Shown here piece after piece: positions 33,495-42,206 of a stretch of DNA of 64,000 nt. The DNA is taken from assembly GCF_001667925.1 (NCBI RefSeq), contig NZ_LZJR01000076.1, positions 62,001 through 126,000 on the forward strand, given 5' to 3'. Position 1 is the stretch's first letter, and every line of letters begins with the position of its first letter. The notes beneath the pieces are model-generated. The model made no database searches and had not been told where the DNA came from. It saw only the letters and a program-made list of their open reading frames with translations. The stretch comes from Mycobacterium sp. E2479 (lineage in GTDB: Bacteria > Actinomycetota > Actinomycetes > Mycobacteriales > Mycobacteriaceae). A program made the position numbers and the translations under genes.

Positions 33495-34957
33495 CGCCCG
33501 AATCGGACGTAACGCCGGTCACCGCGTCGTCGATCACCTCATGGGATGACGAGGCCGACGTCGTCATCGCGGGCTACGGTATCGCCGGCGCGGCGGCGGC
33601 GGTGGAAGCCGCCCGCTCCGGCGCTGAGGTATTGGTGCTGGAGCGCACCGGCTCGTGGGGCGGTGCGGCGTCTATGGCCGGTGGTTTCATCTATCTCGGT
33701 GGCGGCACCGCGATCCAAACAGCTTGTGGCTTCAGCGATTCCGTCGATAACATGGCGGCGTTCCTCAACGTCGCGATGGGCCCCGGCGCCGACGAGAACA
33801 GGATCGCCGATTACTGCGCCGGCAGCGTCGCGCACTTCGAGTGGCTGGTCGGCTGCGGTGTCCCGTTCAAGGCGGAGTTCTTCTCCGAGCCCGGCTGGGA
33901 GCCGATGGGCGATCAGGGGCTGATGTACAGCGGCGGCGAGAATTCCTTTCCGTTCAATACCATTGCCTCGCCCGCGCCGCGCGGGCACGTCCCGCAGATG
34001 CAGAACAAGAAGCAGGGCGAAGCCAGCGCCGGCTACATGCTGATGAAGCCCCTGGTCGAAACCGCGACCGCAGCCGGCGTGCGGGCGTGCTACGACGTGC
34101 GGGTGCAGCGGCTGATCACCGAATCCGACGGCCGGGTGGTCGGCATCCGCGCCCGCCGGTACGGCACCGAGATGAGTGTTCGAGCGCGCACCGGAGTGGT
34201 CCTCGCGACCGGCAGCTTCGCCTACAACGACGCGATGGTCCAGCGCTTCGCGCCGCGGATCGCCGGCCGGCCGGCCGCGTCGATCGAGCAGCACGACGGG
34301 CAGGCGATCCGGATGGCGCAGGCGCTGGGCGCCGACCTGGCCCACATGGACGCCACCGAGGTGGCGATCTTCATCGATCCCCAGCAGCTGGTACGCGGCA
34401 TCCTGGTCAACGGCCGCGGTCAGCGCTACGTCGCCGAGGACACCTACCCCGGCCGGATCGGGCAGCTCACGCTGTATCAGCAGGACAACGTCGCCTATCT
34501 GATCATCGACGGCGATGCGCAGGAGGAGGCGATGGCCTCGTGGTCGCCGAAGTTCATGCTGCGCCCGGCGACCTGGGTGGCCGACACGGTCGCCGACCTG
34601 GAACGCGATATGGGGCTGCCGATCGGATCGCTGCAGGCGACCGTTGCCGCGTACAACGAGGGCGCCGCGCGCGGCGAGGATCCGCTGCTGCACAAGAAGC
34701 CGGAGTGGATCAAGCCGATCGGCTCCCCCGTCGGCGCCGTCGACCTGCGGGAGAACACCGGCGGGTTCACCCTGGGTGGGCTGGCCACCACGCTGGACGC
34801 CGAGGTGCTGCACGTCAGCGGCGCGCCCATTCCGGGACTCTTCGCCGCCGGCCGCTGCACCGCCGGCCTGGCCGCGTGGGGCTACGCCAGCGGAGTCTCG
34901 CTGGGTGACGGCAGCTTCTACGGCCGCCGCGCCGGCCGCTCCGCGGCCAAGGGCTGA
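33491..34957 (+). CDS. FAD-binding dehydrogenase, fumarate reductase/KstD-like
   Basis: The 488-residue flavoprotein has the N-terminal Rossmann motif AGYGIAGAAAAVEAARSG, GSWGGAASMAGGFIYLGGG, and the C-terminal FAD-contact GLFAAGRCTAGLAAWGYASGVSLGDG. It belongs to the succinate dehydrogenase/3-ketosteroid dehydrogenase group. It lacks an obvious close match to KstD and may oxidise another ring ketone or be an isomerase-like member. GTG at 33491 overlaps the dioxygenase stop by 4 bases, so it is translated with it. Confidence 0.82.
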   Translation: MTPESDVTPVTASSITSWDDEADVVIAGYGIAGAAAAVEAARSGAEVLVLERTGSWGGAASMAGGFIYLGGGTAIQTACGFSDSVDNMAAFLNVAMGPGADENRIADYCAGSVAHFEWLVGCGVPFKAEFFSEPGWEPMGDQGLMYSGGENSFPFNTIASPAPRGHVPQMQNKKQGEASAGYMLMKPLVETATAAGVRACYDVRVQRLITESDGRVVGIRARRYGTEMSVRARTGVVLATGSFAYNDAMVQRFAPRIAGRPAASIEQHDGQAIRMAQALGADLAHMDATEVAIFIDPQQLVRGILVNGRGQRYVAEDTYPGRIGQLTLYQQDNVAYLIIDGDAQEEAMASWSPKFMLRPATWVADTVADLERDMGLPIGSLQATVAAYNEGAARGEDPLLHKKPEWIKPIGSPVGAVDLRENTGGFTLGGLATTLDAEVLHVSGAPIPGLFAAGRCTAGLAAWGYASGVSLGDGSFYGRRAGRSAAKG

Positions 34958-35119
34958 CCGCACTCAGTGTCTTGAGCGGGTTGACGGCTTTGAGACTGTG
35001 CCTCCTGGGCCGGATTCGCGCCCACATTTCAGTCGCCGGTGCGCACTCGGCAGACCTTCCGTCCGTCCTCGCCGTTCGCGTGTCGTGTGACAGCGGCCAC
35101 AGCGGTATGGTACAAACAG

Positions 35120-35138
35120 ATATTCCTAATAGGAATAT
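35120..35138. promoter_or_regulatory. Perfect palindrome upstream of the IclR gene, probable operator
   Basis: ATATTCCT-N3-AGGAATAT, a perfect 8+3+8 inverted repeat in an AT-rich patch, ending 32 bases before the ATG of the IclR-family regulator. IclR proteins commonly bind short AT-rich inverted repeats of this size and regulate their own gene. The spacing suits autoregulation; no second copy is seen upstream of 31386 or 30890, so whether it governs the HsaA-like operon is open. Confidence 0.6.
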
Positions 35139-35170
35139 GACAGCCAGATAGCTCTAGCTGGGAGGGCCGG

Positions 35171-35986
35171 ATGACAGAGACCGCAGAATCAGTCGCGCCG
35201 ACGGCGGTCATCGACCGCATCTCGATGGTCCTGGACGCATTCGACGGACCCGGGCGCCTGACGCTGGCCCAGATCGTCCGGCGTACCGGCCTGCCGCGTT
35301 CGTCGGCGCACCGAATGCTCGAGCGCCTGGTGCAGCTGCGCTGGCTGCGCCGCAGCGGCCGTGACTACGAGCTGGGCATGCGCCTCGTCGAATTGGGCTC
35401 GCTAGCCGTGCATCAGGACCGCCTAGTGCGCGCCGCGGGCCCCTTGCTGGGCGAATTGCACCGCGCCACAGGGCTCGTCGCGCACCTTGCGGTTCTGGAC
35501 GGGCCGGACGTCGTGTACCTCGACAAGGTCGGCGACTCGCCGCTGGCGCCCATACCCACCCGAGTGGGCAGCCGTCAGCCCGCGCACTGCACCGCCGTCG
35601 GCAAGGCGATCCTGGCCTACCGCGACGAGGATGCCCCGGTGGACCTGCGAATCCGCAAGACGAAGTACTCGATCGCCACCGGCTCACAGCTGGCCGTCGA
35701 ATTGTCCCGGGTGCGCGCGCACGGCGTCGCCTTCGAACGTGAGGAATCGCTGCTCGGATTCGGTTGCGTGGCGGCCCCGATCGGCGGGCCGGGAGAGGGC
35801 GAGGAAGTCGTCGCCGCGGTGTCGGTATGCGGTCCGATGAACCGGATGAAGTTCGATCAGCGATTGGTCGCTCCGGTCCGGATGACGGCGATGGGCATCT
35901 GGCGGCACGCCGAGGGCGGCCCACAACGCGTCGCCCCGACTCTGCAGCCATTGCGTCCGCTGCGGCCCGCGTTGCAGTACGCGTGA
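35171..35986 (+). CDS. IclR-family transcriptional regulator
   Basis: The 271-residue protein has an N-terminal winged helix (LAQIVRRTGLPRSSAHRMLERLVQLRWLRRSG, about residues 33-65) and a C-terminal effector domain (VAHLAVLDGPDVVYLDKVG, then GKAILAYR and a GFGCVAAPI segment). IclR proteins sense small aromatic or acid effectors and govern catabolic genes. It follows the HsaA/HsaC-like operon by 213 bases and a perfect palindrome lies just upstream, so it most likely controls itself and that block; that is inference. GGGAGG sits before the ATG. Confidence 0.87.
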   Translation: MTETAESVAPTAVIDRISMVLDAFDGPGRLTLAQIVRRTGLPRSSAHRMLERLVQLRWLRRSGRDYELGMRLVELGSLAVHQDRLVRAAGPLLGELHRATGLVAHLAVLDGPDVVYLDKVGDSPLAPIPTRVGSRQPAHCTAVGKAILAYRDEDAPVDLRIRKTKYSIATGSQLAVELSRVRAHGVAFEREESLLGFGCVAAPIGGPGEGEEVVAAVSVCGPMNRMKFDQRLVAPVRMTAMGIWRHAEGGPQRVAPTLQPLRPLRPALQYA

Positions 35987-35996
35987 AGCAAGCCCC

Positions 35997-36344
35997 ATGG
36001 TCGCCGGCAGCGTATGGGTGATAGACCGTGTCGTCACCCGGCCGGGTTGCGCGCGGCGGTTCGTCGACGCATACCTGGCCGAGTACGCCCCGGGTGCCCG
36101 GGACCGGGGCATGACGCTACGCGACATCTTGGTCAGCCCGCCGATCTGGTTCGAAGACCGGGTTAACACCGTCACCATCACGTGGACACTGCCTGACGTT
36201 CAAGCCTGGTGGGAGATGACATGGATGGGCCGGCCTGATCCGGCGCTGAGCGAATGGTGGTCGCAAATCGGCGAATTGGTGCAGGAGCGATCTCGATCGT
36301 TCGCCGCGGCCGCGGCCGACGTCGACGGCCTGTGTGATGTTTAG
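35997..36344 (+). CDS. Hypothetical protein, probable ferredoxin-like alpha/beta barrel
   Basis: The 115-residue protein reads VWVIDRVVTRPGCARRFVDAYLAEYAPGARDRGM then a strand VNTVTITWTLPDVQAWWEM, the alternating pattern of NIPSNAP/dimeric alpha-beta barrel proteins. No catalytic motif is recognised. It starts 10 bases after the IclR stop and overlaps the next gene by 11 bases, so it is in one operon with the regulator and a second barrel-like protein. Confidence 0.6.
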   Translation: MVAGSVWVIDRVVTRPGCARRFVDAYLAEYAPGARDRGMTLRDILVSPPIWFEDRVNTVTITWTLPDVQAWWEMTWMGRPDPALSEWWSQIGELVQERSRSFAAAAADVDGLCDV

Positions 36345-36963
36345 CGTCACGAGATTGCTTGACGTCGTCAAGTCAGATCGAGACCGGCTACTCGACGAGT
36401 TGCGTTGCGCCGCAACCCAGACAGGATCACCGCGCTGGGTGGTCGAGCCGACTCTGCCCGGGACTCGCAACGGCGGCGATATCCTCGTGCACCTGCGATT
36501 CCACTCCCGGGCCGATTGGAGCTGTGGCGCAGCCGGATTCACTGCATTGTTGACCGACCCCGCGATGCTCCGGGTCAACGGGGCCGACTATTCCGGTGCA
36601 CCCCAGCGCTGCGCCGAAAATTCAGGCACCGTGTACCGGACGTTGCTCCTGCGGGTGGTGCCCGACGCCCCGGCGGCCTCTGTCGATCAATTCGAGCACG
36701 AGCTGTCAATGATGCCCCGCCACGTGCCGGCGATCCGCGCATGGCAACTGAGCCGGGTATCCGAGGCCACCGGTGCTACGGCGTGGACCCATGTGTTCGA
36801 GCAGGAGTTCGCCGACCTCGAAGGGTTGATGGGTCCGTACCTGATGCACCCGATCCACTGGGCGGTGGTGGACCGGTGGTTCGATCCCGAAACTACCGAG
36901 GTGATCGTTCGTGATCGCGTGTGCCACAGCTTCTGCGCCACCGCCGGCCCGGTGATCAGTTAG
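36334..36963 (+). CDS. Hypothetical protein with a Dabb-like C-terminal half
   Basis: The 209-residue protein seems to be two dimeric alpha/beta barrel halves: residues 1-105 (GGDILVHLRFHSRADW) and 106-209 (GTVYRTLLLRVVPDAPAASVDQ, MPRHVPAIRAWQLSRV, WTHVFEQEFADLEGL, PIHWAVVDRWFDPE). The second half matches the stress-responsive A/B-barrel (Dabb) pattern. Functions of this fold range from polyketide cyclases to olivetolic-acid cyclase-like enzymes; none can be assigned. Start at GTG 36334 or ATG 36337. It ends 4 bases into the convergent SDR gene. Confidence 0.6.
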   Translation: MMFSVTRLLDVVKSDRDRLLDELRCAATQTGSPRWVVEPTLPGTRNGGDILVHLRFHSRADWSCGAAGFTALLTDPAMLRVNGADYSGAPQRCAENSGTVYRTLLLRVVPDAPAASVDQFEHELSMMPRHVPAIRAWQLSRVSEATGATAWTHVFEQEFADLEGLMGPYLMHPIHWAVVDRWFDPETTEVIVRDRVCHSFCATAGPVIS

Positions 36964-37847
36964 ATGCCTGTGGGCAGGACGTTCGGATTGGCTGTCTGCG
37001 GCGGCTTCAGCGGTGGCAACAGCTCCAAGCCGTCTAGGCTGTGCACCGGCAACTGCTGTGCCCAGGGGTAGTGCAGGCTGAACGCGACCAGCCCGGTGCG
37101 CTCGACGGCGGGCAAATGACACATCGCCAGCACTGTTTCGGCTAAGTACTCCACCGGTTCGGTCGGGAAGGTCACCGGAATCAGCTCCGCAGCACCGGGT
37201 GTCTTGACCGCCGACGATGGGCCAACGCAGTTGACCGCAATGTTCGCGTCGAGCAGTTCGGCTGCTGCGCCTTGCGTGAAACGGTGCAGCGCAGCTTTAA
37301 CCGACGCGTAGATCACGTCACCTGAGGTCTTGTTGTAGTCACGGTACGGCCGCACCGGAGGCAGCCCGGTCACCGACCCGATGTTGACGATCCAGCCCCC
37401 ACCTTGCCTACGCATGTGTGGAACGGCAGCTTTCGTCAAGACGAAAGGTGTCCGCAGGTAATGCTCGACGGTCCGGTCAAACGTCTCCAGGCTCATGTCC
37501 TCGATGACCGAATAGTCGGCGAAACCGGCGTTGTTGACCAAGATGTCGATGCGGCCGGTGTGCTCGAGCACTGCGTCGATCAACCGGCGGCGCTGCTGGG
37601 CATCCTCGAGGTCGGCCGCGAGGCCAAACGCGTGACCACCCGAGCTTTGAATCAGGGCGACGGTCTCCCCGATGGTGCCCGGCAGCCTATGACTCGTGCC
37701 GCTCCGGGTCGACGCGGAAGGTTGGTGCGACCTGGCTGTGACGGCTACCGTCGCACCCTCAGCGGCCAAGCGCCGCGCAATTGCTTGACCGATGCCCCGG
37801 CTACTTCCCGTTACCAAAGCTGTTTTACCCGAGAGTAATTGAGTCAT
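36960..37847 (-). CDS. Short-chain dehydrogenase/reductase with insertion before the active Tyr
   Basis: The 295-residue SDR has TGSSRGIGQAIARRLAAEGA, a non-conserved insertion after VTARSHQPS, NNAGF, Ser in NIGSVTGLPP and Tyr/Lys in YASVK. The stretch between the Ser and Tyr is about nine residues longer than usual (PVRPYRDYNKTSGDVI). The ATG overlaps the stop of the long Baeyer-Villiger monooxygenase gene by 4 bases (ATGA), so it likely supplies or consumes the enzyme's ketone. Confidence 0.8.
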   Translation of the reverse strand: MTQLLSGKTALVTGSSRGIGQAIARRLAAEGATVAVTARSHQPSASTRSGTSHRLPGTIGETVALIQSSGGHAFGLAADLEDAQQRRRLIDAVLEHTGRIDILVNNAGFADYSVIEDMSLETFDRTVEHYLRTPFVLTKAAVPHMRRQGGGWIVNIGSVTGLPPVRPYRDYNKTSGDVIYASVKAALHRFTQGAAAELLDANIAVNCVGPSSAVKTPGAAELIPVTFPTEPVEYLAETVLAMCHLPAVERTGLVAFSLHYPWAQQLPVHSLDGLELLPPLKPPQTANPNVLPTGI

Positions 37848-39745
37848 CGGAACTCGAAATGCTCTTCGATCGGCGCACGGTGCTGATGCCAAAGGTCGAC
37901 CAGCCGGTAGGGGGTCGCCACCACGACACGGCCCGACCCTGAGCGGTAGTAGGTGTGTGCATTCGGCGTGTGACACCACACCGTGCCCGCCATCGTCTGG
38001 TCGATCTGGGCCACGTAGTCGGTGTAAGCCTGGCGGGTGACCTCCATCGTTGTCGCGCCACGCAGCGCCATCAGTTGCAAGCATTCCATGATGTAATGCG
38101 CCATCACTTCCATCGAGAAGTTCGCGCCCGCACCGTGGCCGGGACTGTAGTTCGGCGCCGAATTGATGAACAGATTCGGGAAGCCGGGCACTGTGCCACC
38201 CCGGTACGCGCGGGGGCTCTGACCCCATTCGTCGGAGAGCGTACGTCCGCCGCGGCCGCGAACGTCGATCGTGGATAAAAAGTCGAGGTGGTAACCGGTG
38301 GCGTAGATGATGATGTCAAGGTCGATCTGCCGGCCATCCTGCGTCACGATGCCTTCGGCGTTTACCGCGGCCGGTTCGCTGGCTTCCACGTCCACGTGGT
38401 CGCGCGTCAGCGCCGCGTAATACCCCCCCGGATCCCGAATGATCCGCTTGCCGTAGGGCGCGAAATCCGGAGTGACTTTCCTGGCCAGTTCGGTTCCGGC
38501 ACCGAAGGTCTCGTTGATGTAGTCCATGCACATCCGCAACAGCACGTCGTTGGCGGGTGAGATCGACAAGTGCGATTTCGACCACTCCGGGTCCTGCAGG
38601 ATGACGGGATAGTTGTTGTCCGCCGTCCCCCAATACGACTTCAGCCGGTTCCACTTCGCGTAAAACGGTAGGTGCCGGCCCAGATAGCGGCGGTGTTCGG
38701 GAACGTCATCGGTCGCCCTTTTGCGCGGCGCCACCCAGTGTGGTTGCCGCTGAAACACAGTCAGATGCTCGACGTCCTCGACACATGCGTCGACGATCTG
38801 TACCGCCGTACAGCCGGCGCCGATGATCGCCACCCGCTTGCCGGCAAGGTCCAGCGCCGGATCCCACTGCGCGGAGTGAATGCTGATGCCTGCGAAGGTG
38901 TTCCGACCCGGAAGATCAGGCCATCGTGGACGATTCAGGTAACCCGCCGCGGTGATCACGACGCGCGCGTAGGTGACGTCGAGTTCGCCGTCGCGACCAA
39001 CGCTACGGATCTGCCACTGCTCGCGATCCTCGTCCCACCACAGGGCTTCGACCTCGGTGCCGAATCGGGTGTGCTCACGCAGGCCATATTTGTCGGCCAC
39101 CGCAACAAGGTAGTTCTGATACTCCGCGCCTTGCGGATAGTAGCTCGTCCAATCCGGGTTCACCTCACGCGACAACGAGTAGTACGCCGATGGCGTGTCG
39201 ACTCCGATACCCGGGTAGGTCGTGGTCAGCCAGGTACCACCGACTTCGTCATTGCGATCGAAGATCTGGTAGCCGACCCCAGCGTCAGCCGCGGCGAGTG
39301 CGGCGATGATACCGGCGAGGCCCGCACCGATAATCGCCACGTTCGTTGTCTCGGGAATCGCCACCGTGCGCGGCAGCGCTGGTTGGGAGGGATGAAAACC
39401 GCCCTGCTCGAGCAACAATGGAACAAATTCGCCGTCGACTTCGCATCCCAGTGCCAGCGGTAGCAGCCGCCCGAAGAGTTGGGGGTCGTCAGCGGGAATC
39501 TCCGCTGCCTCGCGGGGCGACCGCAGCGCAGCCATCACCGCCTCGACCAGTTCTGCTGCGGTGGCAGGATCGGTGACGCCGGCCCGTTCCGGAGGGTCGG
39601 GCACGTGCGTGATCTTCGCCCCGAACCGGTCGACCACACAAGCGTCACCAGTCAGCTGCGCCAACACCGCGACGAGTACCCCTGGATCTGCCTTCAGCAG
39701 GTTGACCCGGAGTTCACCGGGATCCAGCGGAGCGCCAGAACTCAT
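37844..39745 (-). CDS. Baeyer-Villiger monooxygenase with N-terminal extension (HAPMO-like)
   Basis: The 633-residue protein is about 100 residues longer than common Baeyer-Villiger enzymes. The extra N-terminus (1-130) precedes the first Rossmann motif GAGLAGIIAALAAADAG. The fingerprint FAGISIHSAQWD is intact and a second Rossmann GAGCTAVQI follows. The same size and extension occur in 4-hydroxyacetophenone monooxygenase (640 residues), where the extension aids dimer contact. Aryl ketones or steroid ketones are possible substrates. It is divergent from a SnoaL-SDR-hydrolase operon, with 132 bases between. Confidence 0.88.
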   Translation of the reverse strand: MSSGAPLDPGELRVNLLKADPGVLVAVLAQLTGDACVVDRFGAKITHVPDPPERAGVTDPATAAELVEAVMAALRSPREAAEIPADDPQLFGRLLPLALGCEVDGEFVPLLLEQGGFHPSQPALPRTVAIPETTNVAIIGAGLAGIIAALAAADAGVGYQIFDRNDEVGGTWLTTTYPGIGVDTPSAYYSLSREVNPDWTSYYPQGAEYQNYLVAVADKYGLREHTRFGTEVEALWWDEDREQWQIRSVGRDGELDVTYARVVITAAGYLNRPRWPDLPGRNTFAGISIHSAQWDPALDLAGKRVAIIGAGCTAVQIVDACVEDVEHLTVFQRQPHWVAPRKRATDDVPEHRRYLGRHLPFYAKWNRLKSYWGTADNNYPVILQDPEWSKSHLSISPANDVLLRMCMDYINETFGAGTELARKVTPDFAPYGKRIIRDPGGYYAALTRDHVDVEASEPAAVNAEGIVTQDGRQIDLDIIIYATGYHLDFLSTIDVRGRGGRTLSDEWGQSPRAYRGGTVPGFPNLFINSAPNYSPGHGAGANFSMEVMAHYIMECLQLMALRGATTMEVTRQAYTDYVAQIDQTMAGTVWCHTPNAHTYYRSGSGRVVVATPYRLVDLWHQHRAPIEEHFEFR

Positions 39746-39877
39746 GGCACCGAGTATGGAGTCGCTCCCCCGCCGCGCGGGGGTCCCCGTCTACTGAGTG
39801 GGAGGTTGGGCAGACAGTGTTCCACTGACCGGACATCAATCAGACACCCGCGGGCCACAGCGTGTTGACTACCTGCC
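39746..39877. promoter_or_regulatory. Divergent promoter region of the HAPMO-like cluster
   Basis: These 132 bases separate the Baeyer-Villiger operon (left) from the SnoaL/SDR/esterase operon (right). A perfect hairpin CCCCCGC-N3-GCGGGGG lies close to the monooxygenase start (about 39767-39783). It could be a structured leader or binding site. No promoter boxes are assigned. Confidence 0.35.
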
Positions 39878-40357
39878 ATGAGCAACGAGGTCACGCTATC
39901 CGAACTGCACGACTTCATCGCGGGCTTCTGGTACCACTACGACGAGGCCCACTACGATGACTTGGCGCGCCGCTGCGCGCAGGACGTGCACTACGTGACC
40001 CGAAGCGACTCAGGCGCAAGTCCTTTCGAGGAATTGATGTCGCCCGATTTGAATGGTCGTGACGAGGTGGTGAAGTGGCTTGCCGACCATCGCGATCAGA
40101 GTCCCTACCCGTTGCGCCACCACGCCACCAACCTGCACCGCACGAGCACCAATGGTGAGATCACGTACGCGCGCTTCTACATCTTCGTCAACCAGATCGC
40201 AAACTTCGTCCCGTTCGCGGTCTCGACAGGCATCGCCACTGTGGGCGTAAGGCGCGGCGCCAAGGGGCTTGAGTTCACTGAGATGGACATCGTGCTCGAC
40301 ACCACGAACTCGGTGCAGCTTTCCGAGCTCGCCCCAAAGAGTGCTGCCGGTCGGTGA
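39878..40357 (+). CDS. SnoaL-like (NTF2-fold) protein
   Basis: The 159-residue protein begins SELHDFIAGFWYHYDEAHYDDLARRCAQDVHYV and continues GRDEVVKWLADH, RHHATNLHRT, then strands ending LEFTEMDIVLDTTN, a SnoaL-4-like pattern. Tyr/His residues crowd the likely pocket. It is the first gene of a plus-strand operon with SDR, esterase, an unrecognised protein and a thioesterase; the SDR start overlaps its stop by 4 bases. Confidence 0.75.
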   Translation: MSNEVTLSELHDFIAGFWYHYDEAHYDDLARRCAQDVHYVTRSDSGASPFEELMSPDLNGRDEVVKWLADHRDQSPYPLRHHATNLHRTSTNGEITYARFYIFVNQIANFVPFAVSTGIATVGVRRGAKGLEFTEMDIVLDTTNSVQLSELAPKSAAGR

Positions 40358-41205
40358 CCGCTCGCGAAAAATTCTCCGGCGGCGTCGCCGTCATCACCGG
40401 AGCAGGCGGTGGTATCGGCGCGGGAATGGCGCGCCACGCCAGCCGGTTGGGCATGACGGTCGTGCTCGCCGACGTCGATGCGGACGCCGTGGCGGCGTTA
40501 CGGAGCGAACTCGCCGCAGCGGGAACCGATGCGGTCGACGTCGTCTGCGACGTGCGCGACCCGGACGCCCTGCAAGGGCTCGCGGAACGCACCTACCGGG
40601 AAGTCGGGCCGGTGCGGTTGCTGGTGAACAACGCGGGAGTCGAACAGTTCGGGTATTTGTGGGACACGCCCATCGCCAACTGGAGGCGCGTCGTCGATGT
40701 CAACATCAGCGGAGTTTTCTACGGGGTGCGGGCATTTCTGCCCAAGATGATGGCCACCGACGAGCAGGTCTGGGTATGGAACCTATCGTCGGTCGGCGGC
40801 GTGGTGGCAATTCCATTGCAAGCGCCCTACATCACGAGCAAGCACGCCGTTCTCGCCATGACCGAATGTCTGTACCTCGACGTCCAATCGGCCGGACACG
40901 ATCACCACATCCACGTGCAGGCCGTGCTGCCAGGTGCGGTGGTATCCAACATCTTTGAATCCGCCGGTGGAGTCGAGGCCAGTGATGCCCTCGACACCGT
41001 GAATGCCAATGCCGCCGAGGCGCAACGCGCGGCCATGCTGCAAATCAAGGACCGGGCCATGGATCCGCTGGCCGCCGCCGAGACCGTATTCGAGCAGGCC
41101 GCGCAGGGTCGCTTCTACCTGCTCACCCAGCCGGACTATGTCGGGGCGGCGATGACCGAACGCGCGAACGTCCTTGCCACCCAGCATCCCCCGTCACGCC
41201 GATGA
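40354..41205 (+). CDS. Short-chain dehydrogenase/reductase
   Basis: The 283-residue SDR has TGAGGGIGAGMARHASRLG, Asp in VLADVDAD (NAD-type), NNAGVE near 90, Ser in LSSVGG and Tyr/Lys in YITSK. It would handle an alcohol or ketone of the cluster's substrate. GTG start in a GTGA overlap with the SnoaL-like gene, and its own TGA is in an ATGA overlap with the esterase gene, showing tight co-translation. Confidence 0.83.
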   Translation: MTAREKFSGGVAVITGAGGGIGAGMARHASRLGMTVVLADVDADAVAALRSELAAAGTDAVDVVCDVRDPDALQGLAERTYREVGPVRLLVNNAGVEQFGYLWDTPIANWRRVVDVNISGVFYGVRAFLPKMMATDEQVWVWNLSSVGGVVAIPLQAPYITSKHAVLAMTECLYLDVQSAGHDHHIHVQAVLPGAVVSNIFESAGGVEASDALDTVNANAAEAQRAAMLQIKDRAMDPLAAAETVFEQAAQGRFYLLTQPDYVGAAMTERANVLATQHPPSRR

Positions 41206-42206
41206 GTCCGCAGATCGCCAGGGTCAGGCTGGATGCCGACGCCGCCGCACGGATCGCGTCGTTCGGCGACGTCCCACCGATGCGCCAGCGGGGGTTGGCC
41301 GCGGTGCGCACTGCTATCGAGGCTGCGCCGCTCCCCCGGGACATGCCCGAGATGGCCAGCGTCACCGACCTTGTCATACCCGGGCCGGCTGACCCGATTC
41401 CCGTCAAAATCTATCGCCCCACCTGCGATGCCATGGGACCCGTCCTTGTCTTCTTCCACGGCGGTGGACTTGTCATGGGATCCAATCACTCGTTCGAGCC
41501 GCTCGCGCGAGCGCTGGCGGCCACCGCGCAAGCCGCCGTCGTAGCGGTCGATTACCGGCTGGCCCCCGAATTCGCGCCGCCCGCTCAATTCGAGGACGCC
41601 TACGCCGCAACCGAATGGGTATCGCGGCATGCGCAGGAATTGGGCGTCGACGGTGCCCGACTCGCGGTCGTCGGCGACAGCGCGGGTGGTTCGCTTGCGG
41701 CGGCGGTTGCGCTGGCCGCCCGCCAGCGCGGTGGCCCGGCCATTTGCGCGCAGGTGCTGTTGTATCCCGGACTGGATCGCGATATGGACACCGCGTCGAT
41801 CACCGCGCTCGCCGACGCACCAATGCTGAGCCGCGACGACATCGAATACTTGCATGCACTCGCCTATGGCGACGCCGGCCCGCCCCAGGATCCCTACCTG
41901 ATTCCGGCGTGCGCGACCGACCTGACCGGACTGCCGGCGGCGATCGTGGTGACAGCGGAAGCCGACCCGATCCGAGATTGGGGTGAGCAGTACGCGGCGC
42001 GGCTGCGCGACGCGGCTGTGCAGACAACCGTGACGCGCTATCCCGGGATGTGCCACGGCTTTCTGATGCGGTCTGACGCAACGGCGCGCGGCCGGCTGGC
42101 CATCGCGGAGATCGGTGCGCTGCTGCGCGCGAAGTTCGCTCACCCGTTGCCGGTCCAGCAGTTCCATCAGAACAACAGTCAACGCAGTGCAGAAGGAGAC
42201 AGCTGA
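41202..42206 (+). CDS. Alpha/beta hydrolase, HSL-family esterase
   Basis: The 334-residue protein has FFHGGGLVMGS near residue 85, GDSAGG near 160, Asp in TAEADPIRDWG and His in YPGMCHGF: a full HSL-type triad. It is likely to hydrolyse the ester produced by the divergently encoded Baeyer-Villiger enzyme. Its stop shares one base with the ATG of the following gene. Confidence 0.85.
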   Translation: MSPQIARVRLDADAAARIASFGDVPPMRQRGLAAVRTAIEAAPLPRDMPEMASVTDLVIPGPADPIPVKIYRPTCDAMGPVLVFFHGGGLVMGSNHSFEPLARALAATAQAAVVAVDYRLAPEFAPPAQFEDAYAATEWVSRHAQELGVDGARLAVVGDSAGGSLAAAVALAARQRGGPAICAQVLLYPGLDRDMDTASITALADAPMLSRDDIEYLHALAYGDAGPPQDPYLIPACATDLTGLPAAIVVTAEADPIRDWGEQYAARLRDAAVQTTVTRYPGMCHGFLMRSDATARGRLAIAEIGALLRAKFAHPLPVQQFHQNNSQRSAEGDS

